Assembly (NCBI RefSeq): GCF_030409685.1
Contig: NZ_JAUFQJ010000007.1
Coordinates: 248,001 to 312,000 of the forward strand
Length of the DNA: 64,000 bases
Direction of reading: 5' to 3'
From: Ferruginibacter paludis
GTDB taxonomy: Bacteria > Bacteroidota > Bacteroidia > Chitinophagales > Chitinophagaceae
In this document: positions 1 through 9,396 of the stretch, piece after piece
How positions within the stretch are numbered: the first letter of the stretch is position 1
Layout of the letters: each line of letters opens with the position of its first letter
The notes under the pieces: generated by a model
Databases searched by the model: none
Seen by the model: the letters and a program-made list of their open reading frames with translations, nothing else
Told to the model about the DNA's origin: nothing
Position numbers and translations under genes: made by a program

Positions 1-2612
1 ATGTGATTGCTGATGCCGGAGGTTTTACTGACTTGTAAAAAGCCCTTGCCTGTATTTTTAAAAAAGGTTACCGGCATCCATTCGCCCACCAACACCAAAT
101 CAATTTTTCCATCTTTATCAAAATCGCTCCACAAGGCATCTGTTACCATGCCGATGTTTTTTAAAGCAGGACAATACTGTGCCGTTACATCGGTGAATTT
201 GCCGCCATCATTTTGTAGAATAAAACTTTGCGGTGCGGTGGGATAAGCACCTGATACTACACGGCCGCCAACAAATAAATCCAGGTCACCATCACCATCT
301 ATATCCGCTGCACGAACGCAGGAACCATTAGCGGTTTCTGTTGGCAATGCATTGACTGCTCTTGCAAATTTTCCTTTTCCATTGTTGAGGTACAAACGGT
401 CCTGGCAAATTTCATTGCCCGGCGGTAATTCATAACTGCCGCTTACCACATACATGTCAAGGTCTTTGTCACCATCTGCATCAAAAAATAACACACCCAT
501 ATCTTCCACCAACGGATTTTCTTTTTGCAAAAAACGGTCTCCATCGTGCGTGAAATTACCTTTGGCATCCTGCATAAAGAAGGTGCCTAAATTACTGCTC
601 GATCCGCCTAGGTAAAAATCATCAAAGCCATTGTTGTCAATATCTCCGACTGCAATGCCGGGACCGTACTGGCTTAGCTTATGGGGCAGCGTTAACTGAA
701 TATTGTAATCCACAAAATCATCTTCCACCGGCTTGTACGCAATGCCATATTTTTGGGATGCTTCGGTAAACAGGGCAGGTTTTATAGCCGGCGAAAAAGG
801 CTTTCCGTTACCGGCATCTTTTTGGTTTAGTATAATGGCTTTATCCGCTTTAAGGTTGATGAGCAACTGCCAGCTGGCATCAGGCCATTCAATTTTTAAG
901 GAGTCAATTTTTTTATTGGTGCCCAATCCAAAATGCGCTCTTGCATCATCTGTACTCAGGTAGCCACGGGTGGGGTGGTGTTCATAATACTGTTGCTGGT
1001 GATTGCCATAATAAATACGAATGGTAGCGCCAATGCCCTGTGTGTTTAAACCGCTGCCGTTAATGGATACGGTTAACTGGTGCAAGTTTTTGTCGTTCGT
1101 CGTATTCTCATAAACAGACGCCACTTCGTTGATGTTATTGACAACAATGTCAAGGTCACCATCATTATCCAGGTCTGCATATACACTGCCGTTGGCAAAA
1201 GAGGATTGTGTAAAACCCCATGCTTTGGAAGTGTTTTTAAACAAAGCATTACCCATATTTTTAAAAGAATAGTTGGGTATTTTAACAACGGGCAATGAAT
1301 CTGCCAATGCCAGCGAAAAGTTACCGGCTCCAACCTGGCCGTTATCATACGAGATATAATCAAGGTCCGTCACATCTCTTGGCAAACCGTTGGTGATGAT
1401 CAAATCACGCAGACCATCATTGTCAAAATCCGCTACCAGCGGGCACCAGCTCCAGTCTGTCTGGTACATGCCGGCCATAAAACCAACATCACTGAATACA
1501 GGATGTCCTTCCGGGGTAAGGCCGCTGTTTATCTGCATTACGTTGCGCACATACTGGTGTGTGTAACCAAATTTATCTGCGTTGGTATAGTTGTAATATT
1601 CATTGCCGCCGAGCATTCTTTTTTTGCGCATGTTACTTTCAGGTAACATCTCCAGCGAGATCAGATCAGGCAGCCCGTCGTTGTTGATATCTGCGAAATC
1701 AGTACCCATGGCGTTCCAGCCGGTATGTTTAAAATATTCACCGAGGCGGTTGGTAAAAGTGCCGTCTTTATTGTTGATGTATAACAGGTCGTTGCTTACA
1801 AAATCGTTGGCCACATATACATCCGGCCAGCCATCATTATTAAAGTCACTTATGCAGGCTGCGTGGCCCCAGCCTTCAAATAAAATGCCTGCCGCTTTGG
1901 TTACATTGGTAAAAGTACCGTTGCCATTATTGCGGTACAGGCGGTCATTGTTTAAGGCCGAACCATCTGTTACTTTGGGTCTGAAAATGATGGGAGTTTT
2001 AGGATCATTCAACTGGTTAGTGACGAGGTACAAATCAAGGTCACCATCTTTATCGTAATCAAAAAAGTAAGCCTGTGTGCTTAAGCCGGTGTCAGCTACA
2101 CCGTAGGCTGCAGCCTGTTCTTTAAATACCGGTATACCATTTTTATCATTGCCCTGGTTGATATAAAATAAGTTGGTTCTGCGCAACGCATCGTTCCTGA
2201 ACGAGGCGCATACGTACACATCCGGCAGGCCGTCTGCGTTGATGTCTACAATTGAAACACCCGTACACCATCTGCCTTCACCGTCAACTCCGGCCGCATT
2301 GGTTACATCTTCAAATTTTAAATTGCCTTTGTTGAGGTACATTTTGTTGGGCACCATATTGCCGGCAAAGTAAATATCCATCAGACCGTCTTTATTAAAA
2401 TCCGCAATGCCGACACCGCCGCCATTGTAAATATTGGCCTGGTTTAAAATATTGGTGGTATCACTTTCGGTGATGGTATTTTTAAATTCAATGCCGGTTT
2501 GCGAAGCTGCCCGCAGGGAAAAAAGAGCTGGGTTGGTTTGCGCTTTAACAAGGGGATGAATGCTTATAAAAAGAGTGAAAAGGAACAGCTGGCGGAGTAT
2601 TTGTACAGTCAT
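1..2612 (-). CDS. FG-GAP/VCBS repeat protein with ASPIC/UnbV domain, 3' end missing
   Basis: Reading the minus strand from an ATG at 2612 gives one uninterrupted frame of about 870 codons that leaves the window at base 1, so the C-terminus is missing. The N-terminus is a Sec signal peptide (hydrophobic stretch, then VKAQT). The body holds repeated Asp-rich beta-propeller loops such as GIADFNKDGLMDIYF, SIVDINADGLPDVYV and DFDNDGLRDLIITNG, typical of FG-GAP/VCBS calcium-binding repeats. At about residues 520-580 a segment containing GIGATIRIYYG and HFGLG matches the ASPIC/UnbV domain, and more propeller repeats follow. Such proteins are exported and common in Bacteroidota. They are often near glycan-use genes, but their biochemical role is poorly known. 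It is divergent from the PhyH gene across a 357-base gap. Confidence 0.9.
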   Translation of the reverse strand, partial: MTVQILRQLFLFTLFISIHPLVKAQTNPALFSLRAASQTGIEFKNTITESDTTNILNQANIYNGGGVGIADFNKDGLMDIYFAGNMVPNKMYLNKGNLKFEDVTNAAGVDGEGRWCTGVSIVDINADGLPDVYVCASFRNDALRRTNLFYINQGNDKNGIPVFKEQAAAYGVADTGLSTQAYFFDYDKDGDLDLYLVTNQLNDPKTPIIFRPKVTDGSALNNDRLYRNNGNGTFTNVTKAAGILFEGWGHAACISDFNNDGWPDVYVANDFVSNDLLYINNKDGTFTNRLGEYFKHTGWNAMGTDFADINNDGLPDLISLEMLPESNMRKKRMLGGNEYYNYTNADKFGYTHQYVRNVMQINSGLTPEGHPVFSDVGFMAGMYQTDWSWCPLVADFDNDGLRDLIITNGLPRDVTDLDYISYDNGQVGAGNFSLALADSLPVVKIPNYSFKNMGNALFKNTSKAWGFTQSSFANGSVYADLDNDGDLDIVVNNINEVASVYENTTNDKNLHQLTVSINGSGLNTQGIGATIRIYYGNHQQQYYEHHPTRGYLSTDDARAHFGLGTNKKIDSLKIEWPDASWQLLINLKADKAIILNQKDAGNGKPFSPAIKPALFTEASQKYGIAYKPVEDDFVDYNIQLTLPHKLSQYGPGIAVGDIDNNGFDDFYLGGSSSNLGTFFMQDAKGNFTHDGDRFLQKENPLVEDMGVLFFDADGDKDLDMYVVSGSYELPPGNEICQDRLYLNNGKGKFARAVNALPTETANGSCVRAADIDGDGDLDLFVGGRVVSGAYPTAPQSFILQNDGGKFTDVTAQYCPALKNIGMVTDALWSDFDKDGKIDLVLVGEWMPVTFFKNTGKGFLQVSKTSGISNH

Positions 2613-2969
2613 ATGGTGCAAAACTTTTGAATAGCGCAAATTAATATTTTTATCACCGCAATATTTGACCTGTTTTTTGTCCGTGTATCATAATATATTC
2701 ATTTTGTTACAGTACTGATTTTTTTATGTTATATGAAATATTATTTTTAGCGGGCCTTCAGCGGATTATGCAGGCAGGGGCAGACTCATCAATCCATTGC
2801 TGCTTCCAGCTAAAAATGTAAAAGTGAGTGACACAACGATGCTAAATTGGAATACCAATGCCCCTTAACAAATTTTTTTTATTCTTTTAATGGCATCGAT
2901 AAATCTGGTATATTCGGTTAGTGATATTGCTGCCTTTTTTATTTTGAAAGAAAAAATAAATCTACAATT
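2613..2969. other. Intergenic region between divergent genes with one dispersed repeat copy
   Basis: This 357-base gap separates the minus-strand FG-GAP gene from the plus-strand PhyH gene, so both promoters should lie here. No clear TAnnTTTG box was found. The only structured stretch is at 2792-2849, one copy of a repeat also found near 5000 and 37050. The rest is AT-rich without recognisable coding. Confidence 0.6.
2792..2849 (+). repeat. Dispersed repeat, copy A
   Basis: About 58 bases here align with a copy at 37053-37110 (same strand) and one at 5000-5063 (opposite strand). All three share the exact core GAGTGACACAACGATG (2826-2841 here) followed by a sequence ending in AATTG. The left flank also aligns (ATCCATTGCTGCT here, ATCCGTTGTTGCC in copy C). 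It ends 120 bases before the start of the PhyH gene. Confidence 0.75.
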
Positions 2970-3785
2970 ATGAATACGCTTCAATTGCCATTATTAGCTG
3001 ATTTTGTTACCATTGATCCGGCGCAGATTGACCGCTTCAGAACGGAAGGCCATACCCTGGTTAAAAGTGTTTTAAAGCCGGAGGAATTACCCGCATACCG
3101 CGATGCCATCAACAAAGCCGCCTATACTTTTAATACCGAAAAAAGAGCGATGGCTGAAAGGGATACTTATGGCAAAGCTTTTTTGCAGATCATGAATTTG
3201 TGGGAGCAGGATGAAAACGTGCGCCGCTTTACACTGGCCAAACGTTTTGCAAAAATCGCTGCTGATTTATTGGGCGTTGAGCATGTCCGGTTATACCACG
3301 ACCAGGCTTTGTATAAAGAACCAGGCGGTGGTTTTACACCCTGGCACCAGGATCAATATTACTGGCCGTTGAACACAAACAACACTGTGACCATGTGGAT
3401 GCCGTTGCTGAATATTACCGAAGATATGGGTATGCTTACGTTTGCATCTGGCTCTCACCGGGAAGGTTTTGTCGGCAACCTCGCCATCTCTGATGAATCG
3501 GAGGCACAGCTTGAACAATTGATAAAAGACAGAGACTATCCCATAACAAGAGCCACCACAATGAATGCAGGCGATGCCACCTGGCACTACGGCTGGACGC
3601 TGCACAGTGCGCCCGGCAATTTATCGGACGTTACCCGTGAAGTAATGACCGTTATTTATTATGCAGCTGATGCGCTGGTGACTGAACCCGTAAATGAACA
3701 CCAGGAAAATGACCGCAACCGATGGCTGCAGGGCATTGCGCCCACTAACGTTGCCGCTTCTGCACTGAACCCGCTGATAGTATAA
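2970..3785 (+). CDS. Phytanoyl-CoA dioxygenase (PhyH) family protein
   Basis: A 271-residue cytosolic protein with no signal peptide. The family comprises Fe(II)/2-oxoglutarate-dependent oxygenases with a double-stranded beta-helix fold. The facial triad is visible as His126-x-Asp128 (in TPWHQDQYYW) and a distal His212 (in LHSAPGN). Arg223 about ten residues later is well placed to bind 2-oxoglutarate. Length fits the bacterial family (about 250-290). The substrate cannot be inferred; bacterial members hydroxylate diverse small molecules. It is probably monocistronic: the next plus-strand gene starts about 100 bases downstream and encodes a secreted glycosidase. The ATG at 2970 is the only start that keeps the complete N-terminus. 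Confidence 0.88.
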   Translation: MNTLQLPLLADFVTIDPAQIDRFRTEGHTLVKSVLKPEELPAYRDAINKAAYTFNTEKRAMAERDTYGKAFLQIMNLWEQDENVRRFTLAKRFAKIAADLLGVEHVRLYHDQALYKEPGGGFTPWHQDQYYWPLNTNNTVTMWMPLLNITEDMGMLTFASGSHREGFVGNLAISDESEAQLEQLIKDRDYPITRATTMNAGDATWHYGWTLHSAPGNLSDVTREVMTVIYYAADALVTEPVNEHQENDRNRWLQGIAPTNVAASALNPLIV

Positions 3786-3887
3786 CCCAGCTTTTTAAAA
3801 TGAACTATTCAGTATAAAAAATGATACGGTCCGAATAGCATTTGCAGGCGTCATGCTTTAGCTTAGGCAACTTTTTAAGCGGTTTTT

Positions 3888-4922
3888 ATGATGCAATATG
3901 TTAAAAGGATTTGTCTGCTGCCGGTATTTTTCTGCCTGATAAGCAATGTGTTTTCGCAATCCAATAAAAGCCCGTTGCATATAGCACCAGCGCCGCTTTA
4001 CCGTGATCCTATTTACGATGGCGCCGCCGATCCGGTAGTAATTTACAGCAAGGCAAAAAAGGAATGGTGGATGTTTTACACACAGCGCCGTGCCAATGTA
4101 CAATCGGCCAATGTAGCGTTTTGTTATGGCACCGATATCGGCGTGGCTACCTCTTCCGATCATGGGCAATCGTGGGTATACAAAGGCACGCCGGCCCTGG
4201 AGTTTGAAGAAGGCAGAAATACTTTTTGGGCGCCCGATATTATTGTTGATAAAGGCTTGTACCACATGTTCGTGGTATATATCCGTGGTGTAAGAAACGA
4301 CTGGGGCGGTGATAAAGTGATTACACATTATACCAGCAAAGACTTGTGGAAATGGAAACATGAAGGCGATATGAAACTATCCTCCGGCAGTGTGATTGAT
4401 CCCAGTTTTTATAAAATGCCCGATGGTAAATGGCATGTCTGGTACAAGGATGAAACAAAGGGCAGCATTACCATGACGGGCGAAAGCAGCGACTTAAAAA
4501 ACTGGACCTTGTCTGATAAGCCAGCCATCGGCGGCAAGCCGCATGAAGGCCCGAAAATGTTTCGTTTTAAAGACAGTTACTGGATGATTACCGACGAATG
4601 GGCGGGCCAGCGGGTCTATCGTTCCGCCGATGCCATCACCTGGGAAAAGCAGGGCCGCATACTCGATAAAAACGGCACCCGTCCCCAGGACACACCTACC
4701 GGTGCGCACGCAGATGTGGTGGTAACGGGCGATAAGGCCTATATTTTTTATTTCACCCATCCCGGCAGAAAGGTGCATTCTGAAGGCGAGCTGGATAAAG
4801 ATGGTTGCTATAGTTATTCCAACAAACGCTCCGTAATACAAGTAGCCGAAATCATTTTTAAAGACGGAACTTTGGATGTGATAAGGGATGAGCCGTTTGA
4901 TTTTTGGTTGCCTGATATGTGA
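3888..4922 (+). CDS. Secreted GH43-like five-bladed beta-propeller glycosidase
   Basis: A 344-residue protein with an N-terminal signal peptide (about residues 1-24, ending VFSQ). The fold is suggested by repeated blades with Trp/Tyr-rich strands. Motifs resemble clan GH-F enzymes: GAADP with Asp48 as candidate base, WAPDI in the next blade, an SVIDPSFY segment with a candidate pKa-modulating Asp, and HEGPKMF with Glu220 as candidate acid. It is divergent from typical arabinanases, so the GH43 label is a clan-level call and GH117-like or an unclassified family is possible. It would act in the periplasm or on the cell surface on plant-derived glycosides. An adjacent ATG one codon downstream could also be the start. 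Confidence 0.75.
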   Translation: MMQYVKRICLLPVFFCLISNVFSQSNKSPLHIAPAPLYRDPIYDGAADPVVIYSKAKKEWWMFYTQRRANVQSANVAFCYGTDIGVATSSDHGQSWVYKGTPALEFEEGRNTFWAPDIIVDKGLYHMFVVYIRGVRNDWGGDKVITHYTSKDLWKWKHEGDMKLSSGSVIDPSFYKMPDGKWHVWYKDETKGSITMTGESSDLKNWTLSDKPAIGGKPHEGPKMFRFKDSYWMITDEWAGQRVYRSADAITWEKQGRILDKNGTRPQDTPTGAHADVVVTGDKAYIFYFTHPGRKVHSEGELDKDGCYSYSNKRSVIQVAEIIFKDGTLDVIRDEPFDFWLPDM

Positions 4923-4999
4923 TGGTTGAATTGATGGATTGTTTTATTGTTGGATTGTTAATTGTTATGTTGCTGATTTTTTTACGGGCAGTTGTATTT

Positions 5000-5063
5000 C
5001 AATTGAACATCGTTGTGTCACTCCCTTGTACAATTACAGCCATTGGCAACAACGGATCGAAGA
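5000..5063 (-). repeat. Dispersed repeat, copy B (inverted)
   Basis: On the minus strand this matches copies at 2792-2849 and 37053-37110. The shared core GAGTGACACAACGATG lies at 5023-5008, and the flank ATCCGTTGTTGCCAA matches copy C exactly. It lies downstream of the GH43-like gene and about 270 bases before the haloperoxidase-like gene. Confidence 0.75.
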
Positions 5064-5098
5064 GTTCAAAAAGCATGAAGTGCAATCAGTTGTCGCGA

Positions 5099-5296
5099 TG
5101 AATTGCTAGATCCTTTAGGATCACATGAATTGCCCCGTCCTTCATGAATTGCTCCGTCCTTCAGGACTGGGAGAATAAATAAAAATAAAAGCGGCTTTAG
5201 CTGAAATGGTTATTTGGGCTAAAGCCAATAAATAAATAAAATGAACAGCTCACCGCCCTGAAGGGCGGTGCAATTCATGAAGGACGGTGCAATTCA
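5099..5296. repeat. Compound palindromic intergenic element (REP/MITE-like)
   Basis: Two direct units of TGAATTGCNCCGTCCTTCA lie at 5126-5165 and two inverted units at about 5257-5296, with a more diverged outer unit at 5099-5125. One right-hand unit contains a perfect hairpin, CACCGCCC-TGAA-GGGCGGTG (5251-5270). The centre holds a second stem, GGCTTTAGC (5193-5201) with GCTAAAGCC (5218-5226). The whole could fold into a cruciform of about 190 bases. No coding capacity is seen. Confidence 0.8.
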
Positions 5297-5328
5297 GCTT
5301 AGCAAGCGAATAACAATTAATAAAGTAC

Positions 5329-6654
5329 ATGAAAAATCTATTACCTCTTTTATTGCTTTTTTGTTTGGCATTACCTGCAGGTGCGCAGGTAAAACCCGAT
5401 TGGAAAAAACTGGCGGAGAACCCCGAATACCTGCATCGTTCTGTTAAAGAAGTGACCGATGTAATGGTGCATGATATTTATTCACCACCGGTTGCAGCAA
5501 GAATTTATGCCTATGTTACGGTGGCCGCTTATGAAGCAGCATATCACGGTGATGCGGCGTACATTTCTTTTGATGGCCAGTTACACGGATTGACCAATGT
5601 GCCGCAGCCGGAGGCAGGCAAGCAATACAGTTTTCCGCTGGCCGCTGTAAATGCTTTGTTGCAGGTAGCTAAAACAATGATCATCTCTGAAGAAAGAATC
5701 GGCGCCTTTCAATCTGCCATTTTACAGGAATATAATACTTCCGGCATGCCAGCCGATGTGTTTGATAACTCGGTTGCTTATGGAAAAAAAATCGCAGAAC
5801 ACATCATGGCCTGGGCTGCAAAAGACAGGTATAAGGAAACCAGATCGCTGTCAAAATATTCTGTTGGCACCGATGCCGCGTCCTGGAAGCCCACACCACC
5901 CAGTTACATGAAAGCGATTGAACCACACTGGGGCGAGCTCAGAACATTCCTGATTGATTCAGCGCAACAGTTCAGGCCTTTGCCACCCACAACATTTTCC
6001 ATCGATTCCACCAGCCAGTTTTACAAGGAAGCAAGAGATGTCCAAAATGCCCGCATTAACTTAACACCGGAGCAAAATGAGATTGCCAATTTCTGGGATT
6101 GCAATCCTTTTAAAATGAACATCAACGGGCATGTGATGTATGCCACTAAAAAAATATCTCCCGGCGGTCACTGGATCAATATTACCCGGCTGGCCTGTAA
6201 ACAAAACAACGCCGGTTTTGTGCAATCCTCGGAAGCCTATGCCTGTTTATCGGTTACACTGGCCGATGGTTTTATCAGTTGCTGGGACGAGAAATTCCGC
6301 AGCAAATGTATCCGGCCGGAGACCTATATCAACCAGTACATCAGCCAGAGCTGGCTGCCCCTGCTGCAAACGCCGCCCTTTCCTGAATACACCAGCGGGC
6401 ACAGTGTTGTATCCGCCGCCTGCTCGGTAATACTAACCAAATTATTCGGCGATCATTTTGCTTACAGCGATTCTACCGAAGTTGAATTTGGCATACCCGT
6501 ACGGCATTTTAAATCATTCAAACAGGCCGCAGACGAAGCCGCCATCAGCCGCTTTTATGGCGGCATCCATTACATGCCGTCGATTACCAACGGGTTGGAT
6601 GAAGGTGATAAAATTGGTGTGTTCGTCGCCAATAAATTGAGAACAAAGAAGTAG
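5329..6654 (+). CDS. Vanadium-dependent haloperoxidase / PAP2 superfamily protein
   Basis: A 441-residue exported protein with a signal peptide (LPAGAQ, about residue 20). The vanadate/phosphate-binding signature of the acid phosphatase-haloperoxidase superfamily is complete: K322-x6-R329-P330 (KFRSKCIRP), S356-G357-H358 in PEYTSGHSV, and S407-R408-x5-H414 (SRFYGGIH). Length matches secreted bacterial VHP family members (about 430-480). The family includes halide oxidisers and phosphatases, and the sequence alone does not say which applies. A lone plus-strand gene between GH43-like genes, starting about 30 bases after the palindromic element. Confidence 0.88.
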   Translation: MKNLLPLLLLFCLALPAGAQVKPDWKKLAENPEYLHRSVKEVTDVMVHDIYSPPVAARIYAYVTVAAYEAAYHGDAAYISFDGQLHGLTNVPQPEAGKQYSFPLAAVNALLQVAKTMIISEERIGAFQSAILQEYNTSGMPADVFDNSVAYGKKIAEHIMAWAAKDRYKETRSLSKYSVGTDAASWKPTPPSYMKAIEPHWGELRTFLIDSAQQFRPLPPTTFSIDSTSQFYKEARDVQNARINLTPEQNEIANFWDCNPFKMNINGHVMYATKKISPGGHWINITRLACKQNNAGFVQSSEAYACLSVTLADGFISCWDEKFRSKCIRPETYINQYISQSWLPLLQTPPFPEYTSGHSVVSAACSVILTKLFGDHFAYSDSTEVEFGIPVRHFKSFKQAADEAAISRFYGGIHYMPSITNGLDEGDKIGVFVANKLRTKK

Positions 6655-6697
6655 TGCCAGTGAACATTCAATTCCATTTTATATAAATTATTGTTGC

Positions 6698-7696
6698 ATG
6701 AACATAAAAAAAATTCTGTCTTGCTTAGTTGTATCCTGTTGCTTCGCTGCAATTTTTTGTATACATGCGGAGGCACAATCAACCAATAAAAAACAGGACA
6801 CGATCCATCTTGCAGACCCGACCATCTTCTATAACAAAGGCGTTTATTATTTATACGGAACGGTGGAAGGCAATTCCGGCAGCGGCTTTATAGCCTATAC
6901 TTCAAAAGACATGCAGCGATGGGATAAATCAACCATTGCACCGGATGGTTGGGTGCTTAAAAAGGGAGAGGCTTATGGAACAAAAGGCTTTTGGGCGCCA
7001 CAGGTTTTTCAGCAGCAAGATAGTTTTTACATGGCTTATGTTGCCGATGAAAATATTGCCATTGCAACAAGCGGCAGTCCCGCCGGACCGTTTACGCAAA
7101 AAATAATCAAGCAACTCGATGCACCCATCCGTCAAATTGATCCTTTTGTTTTTATTGATGAGGATGGTAAAAAATATTTGTACCATGTGCGCTTAAACGG
7201 TGGAAATAAAATATTTGTAGCCGAAATGGAAGCTGATCTTTCCGCCATAAAACCGGCTACCTTAAAAGAATGCATCACCGCAACCGATGCCTGGGAAAAT
7301 ACCGCCAATACCAACTGGCCGGTTACAGAGGGTCCTTCGATATTGAAACACAACAACCTCTATTACCTCTTCTACACCGCCAATGATTTCCGCAACCCCG
7401 ATTATGCGGTGGGTTATGCAACCAGCAGCTCACCGTATGGCCCCTGGAAAAAATACGCAGGCAATCCCATCATCAGCAAAAATATATTGGGGATCAACGG
7501 CACCGGCCATGGTGATTTTGTGATGGATGCAACACACCAGCTGACCTATGTATTTCATACACATTTTTCATCCAGCAAACCAACGCCGAGAAGAACGGCT
7601 ATTATACAGGTGAGGTTTGAAAAGGATGCAGCATCGGGGATTGATAAACTGGTTGTTGATGTAAAAAGCTTTCGATATGCTGTTACTGCTGATTGA
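6698..7696 (+). CDS. Secreted GH43 family glycosidase
   Basis: A 332-residue protein with a signal peptide ending HAEAQ (about residue 27). The GH43 triad is visible: Asp40 in LADPTIF as general base, Asp148 in QIDPFVF as pKa modulator, and Glu211 in TEGPSIL as general acid. The blade motif GFWAPQVF is also present. GH43 enzymes hydrolyse alpha-L-arabinofuranosides, beta-xylosides or beta-1,3-galactosides; the subfamily cannot be fixed here. It begins 43 bases after the haloperoxidase-like gene and may be co-transcribed with it. The extracytoplasmic location suits trimming of plant polysaccharide side chains. Confidence 0.9.
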   Translation: MNIKKILSCLVVSCCFAAIFCIHAEAQSTNKKQDTIHLADPTIFYNKGVYYLYGTVEGNSGSGFIAYTSKDMQRWDKSTIAPDGWVLKKGEAYGTKGFWAPQVFQQQDSFYMAYVADENIAIATSGSPAGPFTQKIIKQLDAPIRQIDPFVFIDEDGKKYLYHVRLNGGNKIFVAEMEADLSAIKPATLKECITATDAWENTANTNWPVTEGPSILKHNNLYYLFYTANDFRNPDYAVGYATSSSPYGPWKKYAGNPIISKNILGINGTGHGDFVMDATHQLTYVFHTHFSSSKPTPRRTAIIQVRFEKDAASGIDKLVVDVKSFRYAVTAD

Positions 7697-7956
7697 GTTT
7701 TTGATGCTTTGGTTTACCTTGTAATTCTCGGTTGTTGTTTGCTGTTTTAATAGGGCAAAACGATGCCAGCACACTGGGCTCTCTGCATCTGACAGAAATT
7801 GGTGAGTAGTTTTTCTCGCAATAATTCTATTTAACTTATATAAAGGAATTGGTTTAAATCAAGCTTTTTGCTTTACTTGCGTGCGATGAAATTGATATAC
7901 TTTTTCTGCGCCATTCTTTTGCCATCACTAAAAAGAAAGATCATTTTTTAATATAA

Positions 7957-8592
7957 ATGAAACTATACGAAAGCCTATATATCTTTTTAAGATACAAACA
8001 GGATATAACCTTCTTAATGGAATTAATAATAGATTTCGGCTATCGTGAAAGGAAGCAAAATGAATGGAACCTGAAAGATCAAGCACATTATGTTGCCCTG
8101 TATAATACAATAATAATGAACATATGCTCATACTTAGATGAGTACGATGATAAGTTTACAACCAATCCAGAACCGCAATTTAAATCCCGAATCTTGGAAG
8201 TAAAAAAAATTGCTAAGCCGGCTTATAAACAGATACGGAGATGGAAGCATTTAAACGACTATCGAAATAATATGATAGCACACAATTTTAGAATTGATGG
8301 AAAAGAATTCAGCTTTAACTTACTTGGACAATATAACGCCCCTAGAACTTATAGAGATTTAGCACTTATAAGAAAGCATTTAGTAATGATTCACACAATT
8401 ATTGAAGCTGAATTCGAAGACGTAATGCAGAACATCAACCCATTTATAAAATCATTTCCAGTGAAAGAACAGGAAATAAGTTATGAAGCTATAGAAGAAG
8501 AATTAAATAGCTTAATATCAGAGATTAATCAGCTATGTATTGACAATGGCAAAGTGTATCAGCTACGCTCAGACATTTTTATGAAACTTTAG
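7957..8592 (+). CDS. HEPN-like hypothetical protein
   Basis: A 211-residue cytosolic protein, alpha-helical by composition and richer in AT than its neighbours. No named family was recognised. The segment DYRNNMIAHNFR contains Arg103-x5-His109, which resembles the R-x4-6-H catalytic motif of HEPN RNases and AbiU2-like proteins. The residues before it (KQIRRWKHLNDYRN) are also typical of such helices. If so, it could be a toxin or defence RNase, but this is inferred from one motif. The C-terminus (about 150-205) is Glu/Ile-rich and possibly coiled coil. The next gene is another unknown about 190 bases downstream. Confidence 0.6.
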   Translation: MKLYESLYIFLRYKQDITFLMELIIDFGYRERKQNEWNLKDQAHYVALYNTIIMNICSYLDEYDDKFTTNPEPQFKSRILEVKKIAKPAYKQIRRWKHLNDYRNNMIAHNFRIDGKEFSFNLLGQYNAPRTYRDLALIRKHLVMIHTIIEAEFEDVMQNINPFIKSFPVKEQEISYEAIEEELNSLISEINQLCIDNGKVYQLRSDIFMKL

Positions 8593-8785
8593 CTCATTAA
8601 GAATTCCATTCTAATTTAGGGCAGCACTTATCATTGCGACTTATAAAAGTTCGGAAAAACAAATGTCAACCAGTTTGGGAGCCGGTATCTTCAACAAAAA
8701 AAATCAATCAGTGGAGGTTATGATTGGGCACAGCTACAATCTACACCAGCTGAGCGTTAATTAGACCTAAATCAAAATCTTCATC

Positions 8786-9283
8786 ATGAAACATGACAAC
8801 TTTAATAACAATGATTTAAAAAGCTTAACAGAAGTATTTAGACAGGCAGGAGCAATAGCACCTGAGGTGTGGGCTAAATCCCAAATTGAAGAAGGAATTA
8901 ATCAGCTTGGAAGGTTTAGTTTTTTGAAAGCAATTACTTCTGAGTGGCTAAAAGAAGATGATCTTAATTGGGTGGATAATCAAATTGAATTCAATTACTC
9001 ACGACCTGGTGAACCTTCTTCACAACTGACGCATGCATTAAAAGAAATGCGGGAAAAAAATGTTAGCAAAGAGGCCATAATTGATTTGATAAGAGTAATT
9101 CAGTTCGATACTTTGTTTCATGTATGTTCAATAATTGACAAATCTATTGAAGCGGACACCCCTGTTACAAATTGGTCTTTGTATGAATTGGATGAAGACA
9201 ACAATCCCAAAGACAGTTTAAATGAATTACATGAAAGTTTACTGGCATTCGATCCATCAGGTAAAGAAATGAGACCAAGATAG
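8786..9283 (+). CDS. Hypothetical protein, function unknown
   Basis: A 165-residue soluble protein with no signal peptide or transmembrane segment. I do not recognise a named domain. The conserved-looking C-terminal half contains FHVCSIID, NWSLYELDEDNNP and LNELHESLLAFDPSG, ending in MRPR. The acidic composition and position after a HEPN-like gene make an immunity or antitoxin-type role conceivable, but nothing in the sequence proves it. AT-rich codon use matches the upstream gene and differs from the glycosidases around it, hinting that the two arrived together. Confidence 0.6.
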   Translation: MKHDNFNNNDLKSLTEVFRQAGAIAPEVWAKSQIEEGINQLGRFSFLKAITSEWLKEDDLNWVDNQIEFNYSRPGEPSSQLTHALKEMREKNVSKEAIIDLIRVIQFDTLFHVCSIIDKSIEADTPVTNWSLYELDEDNNPKDSLNELHESLLAFDPSGKEMRPR

Positions 9284-9396
9284 AGAGAAGGCAGCCGCCA
9301 CACATGTATTTAAAAATGCGGAGTTTGACAGAAATAGTTAACCTTCTTCTGTAACAACTAGCGTAAATAATGAAAGAAACTGCATAGAGCTTTCTT

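Larger units (their letters stand above)
4923..5328. other. Intergenic region built mostly of repeats
   Basis: This 406-base gap contains the inverted copy of the dispersed repeat at about 5000-5063 and a compound palindromic element at 5099-5296. Small open frames here run through the repeats and look accidental. No convincing promoter was identified for the downstream haloperoxidase-like gene. Confidence 0.6.

Noticed and set aside
4919..5101. 60-codon plus-strand frame after the GH43-like gene
   Set aside because: It overlaps the GH43 stop and runs through repeat copy B and into the palindromic element; no protein features.
7697..7956. Possible insertion-sequence scar before the HEPN-like gene
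   Set aside because: No inverted repeats, direct repeats or transposase fragments could be identified.
8661..8762. 33-codon frame between the HEPN-like and unknown genes
   Set aside because: It is very short, with no recognisable motif; could be a relic but cannot be supported.
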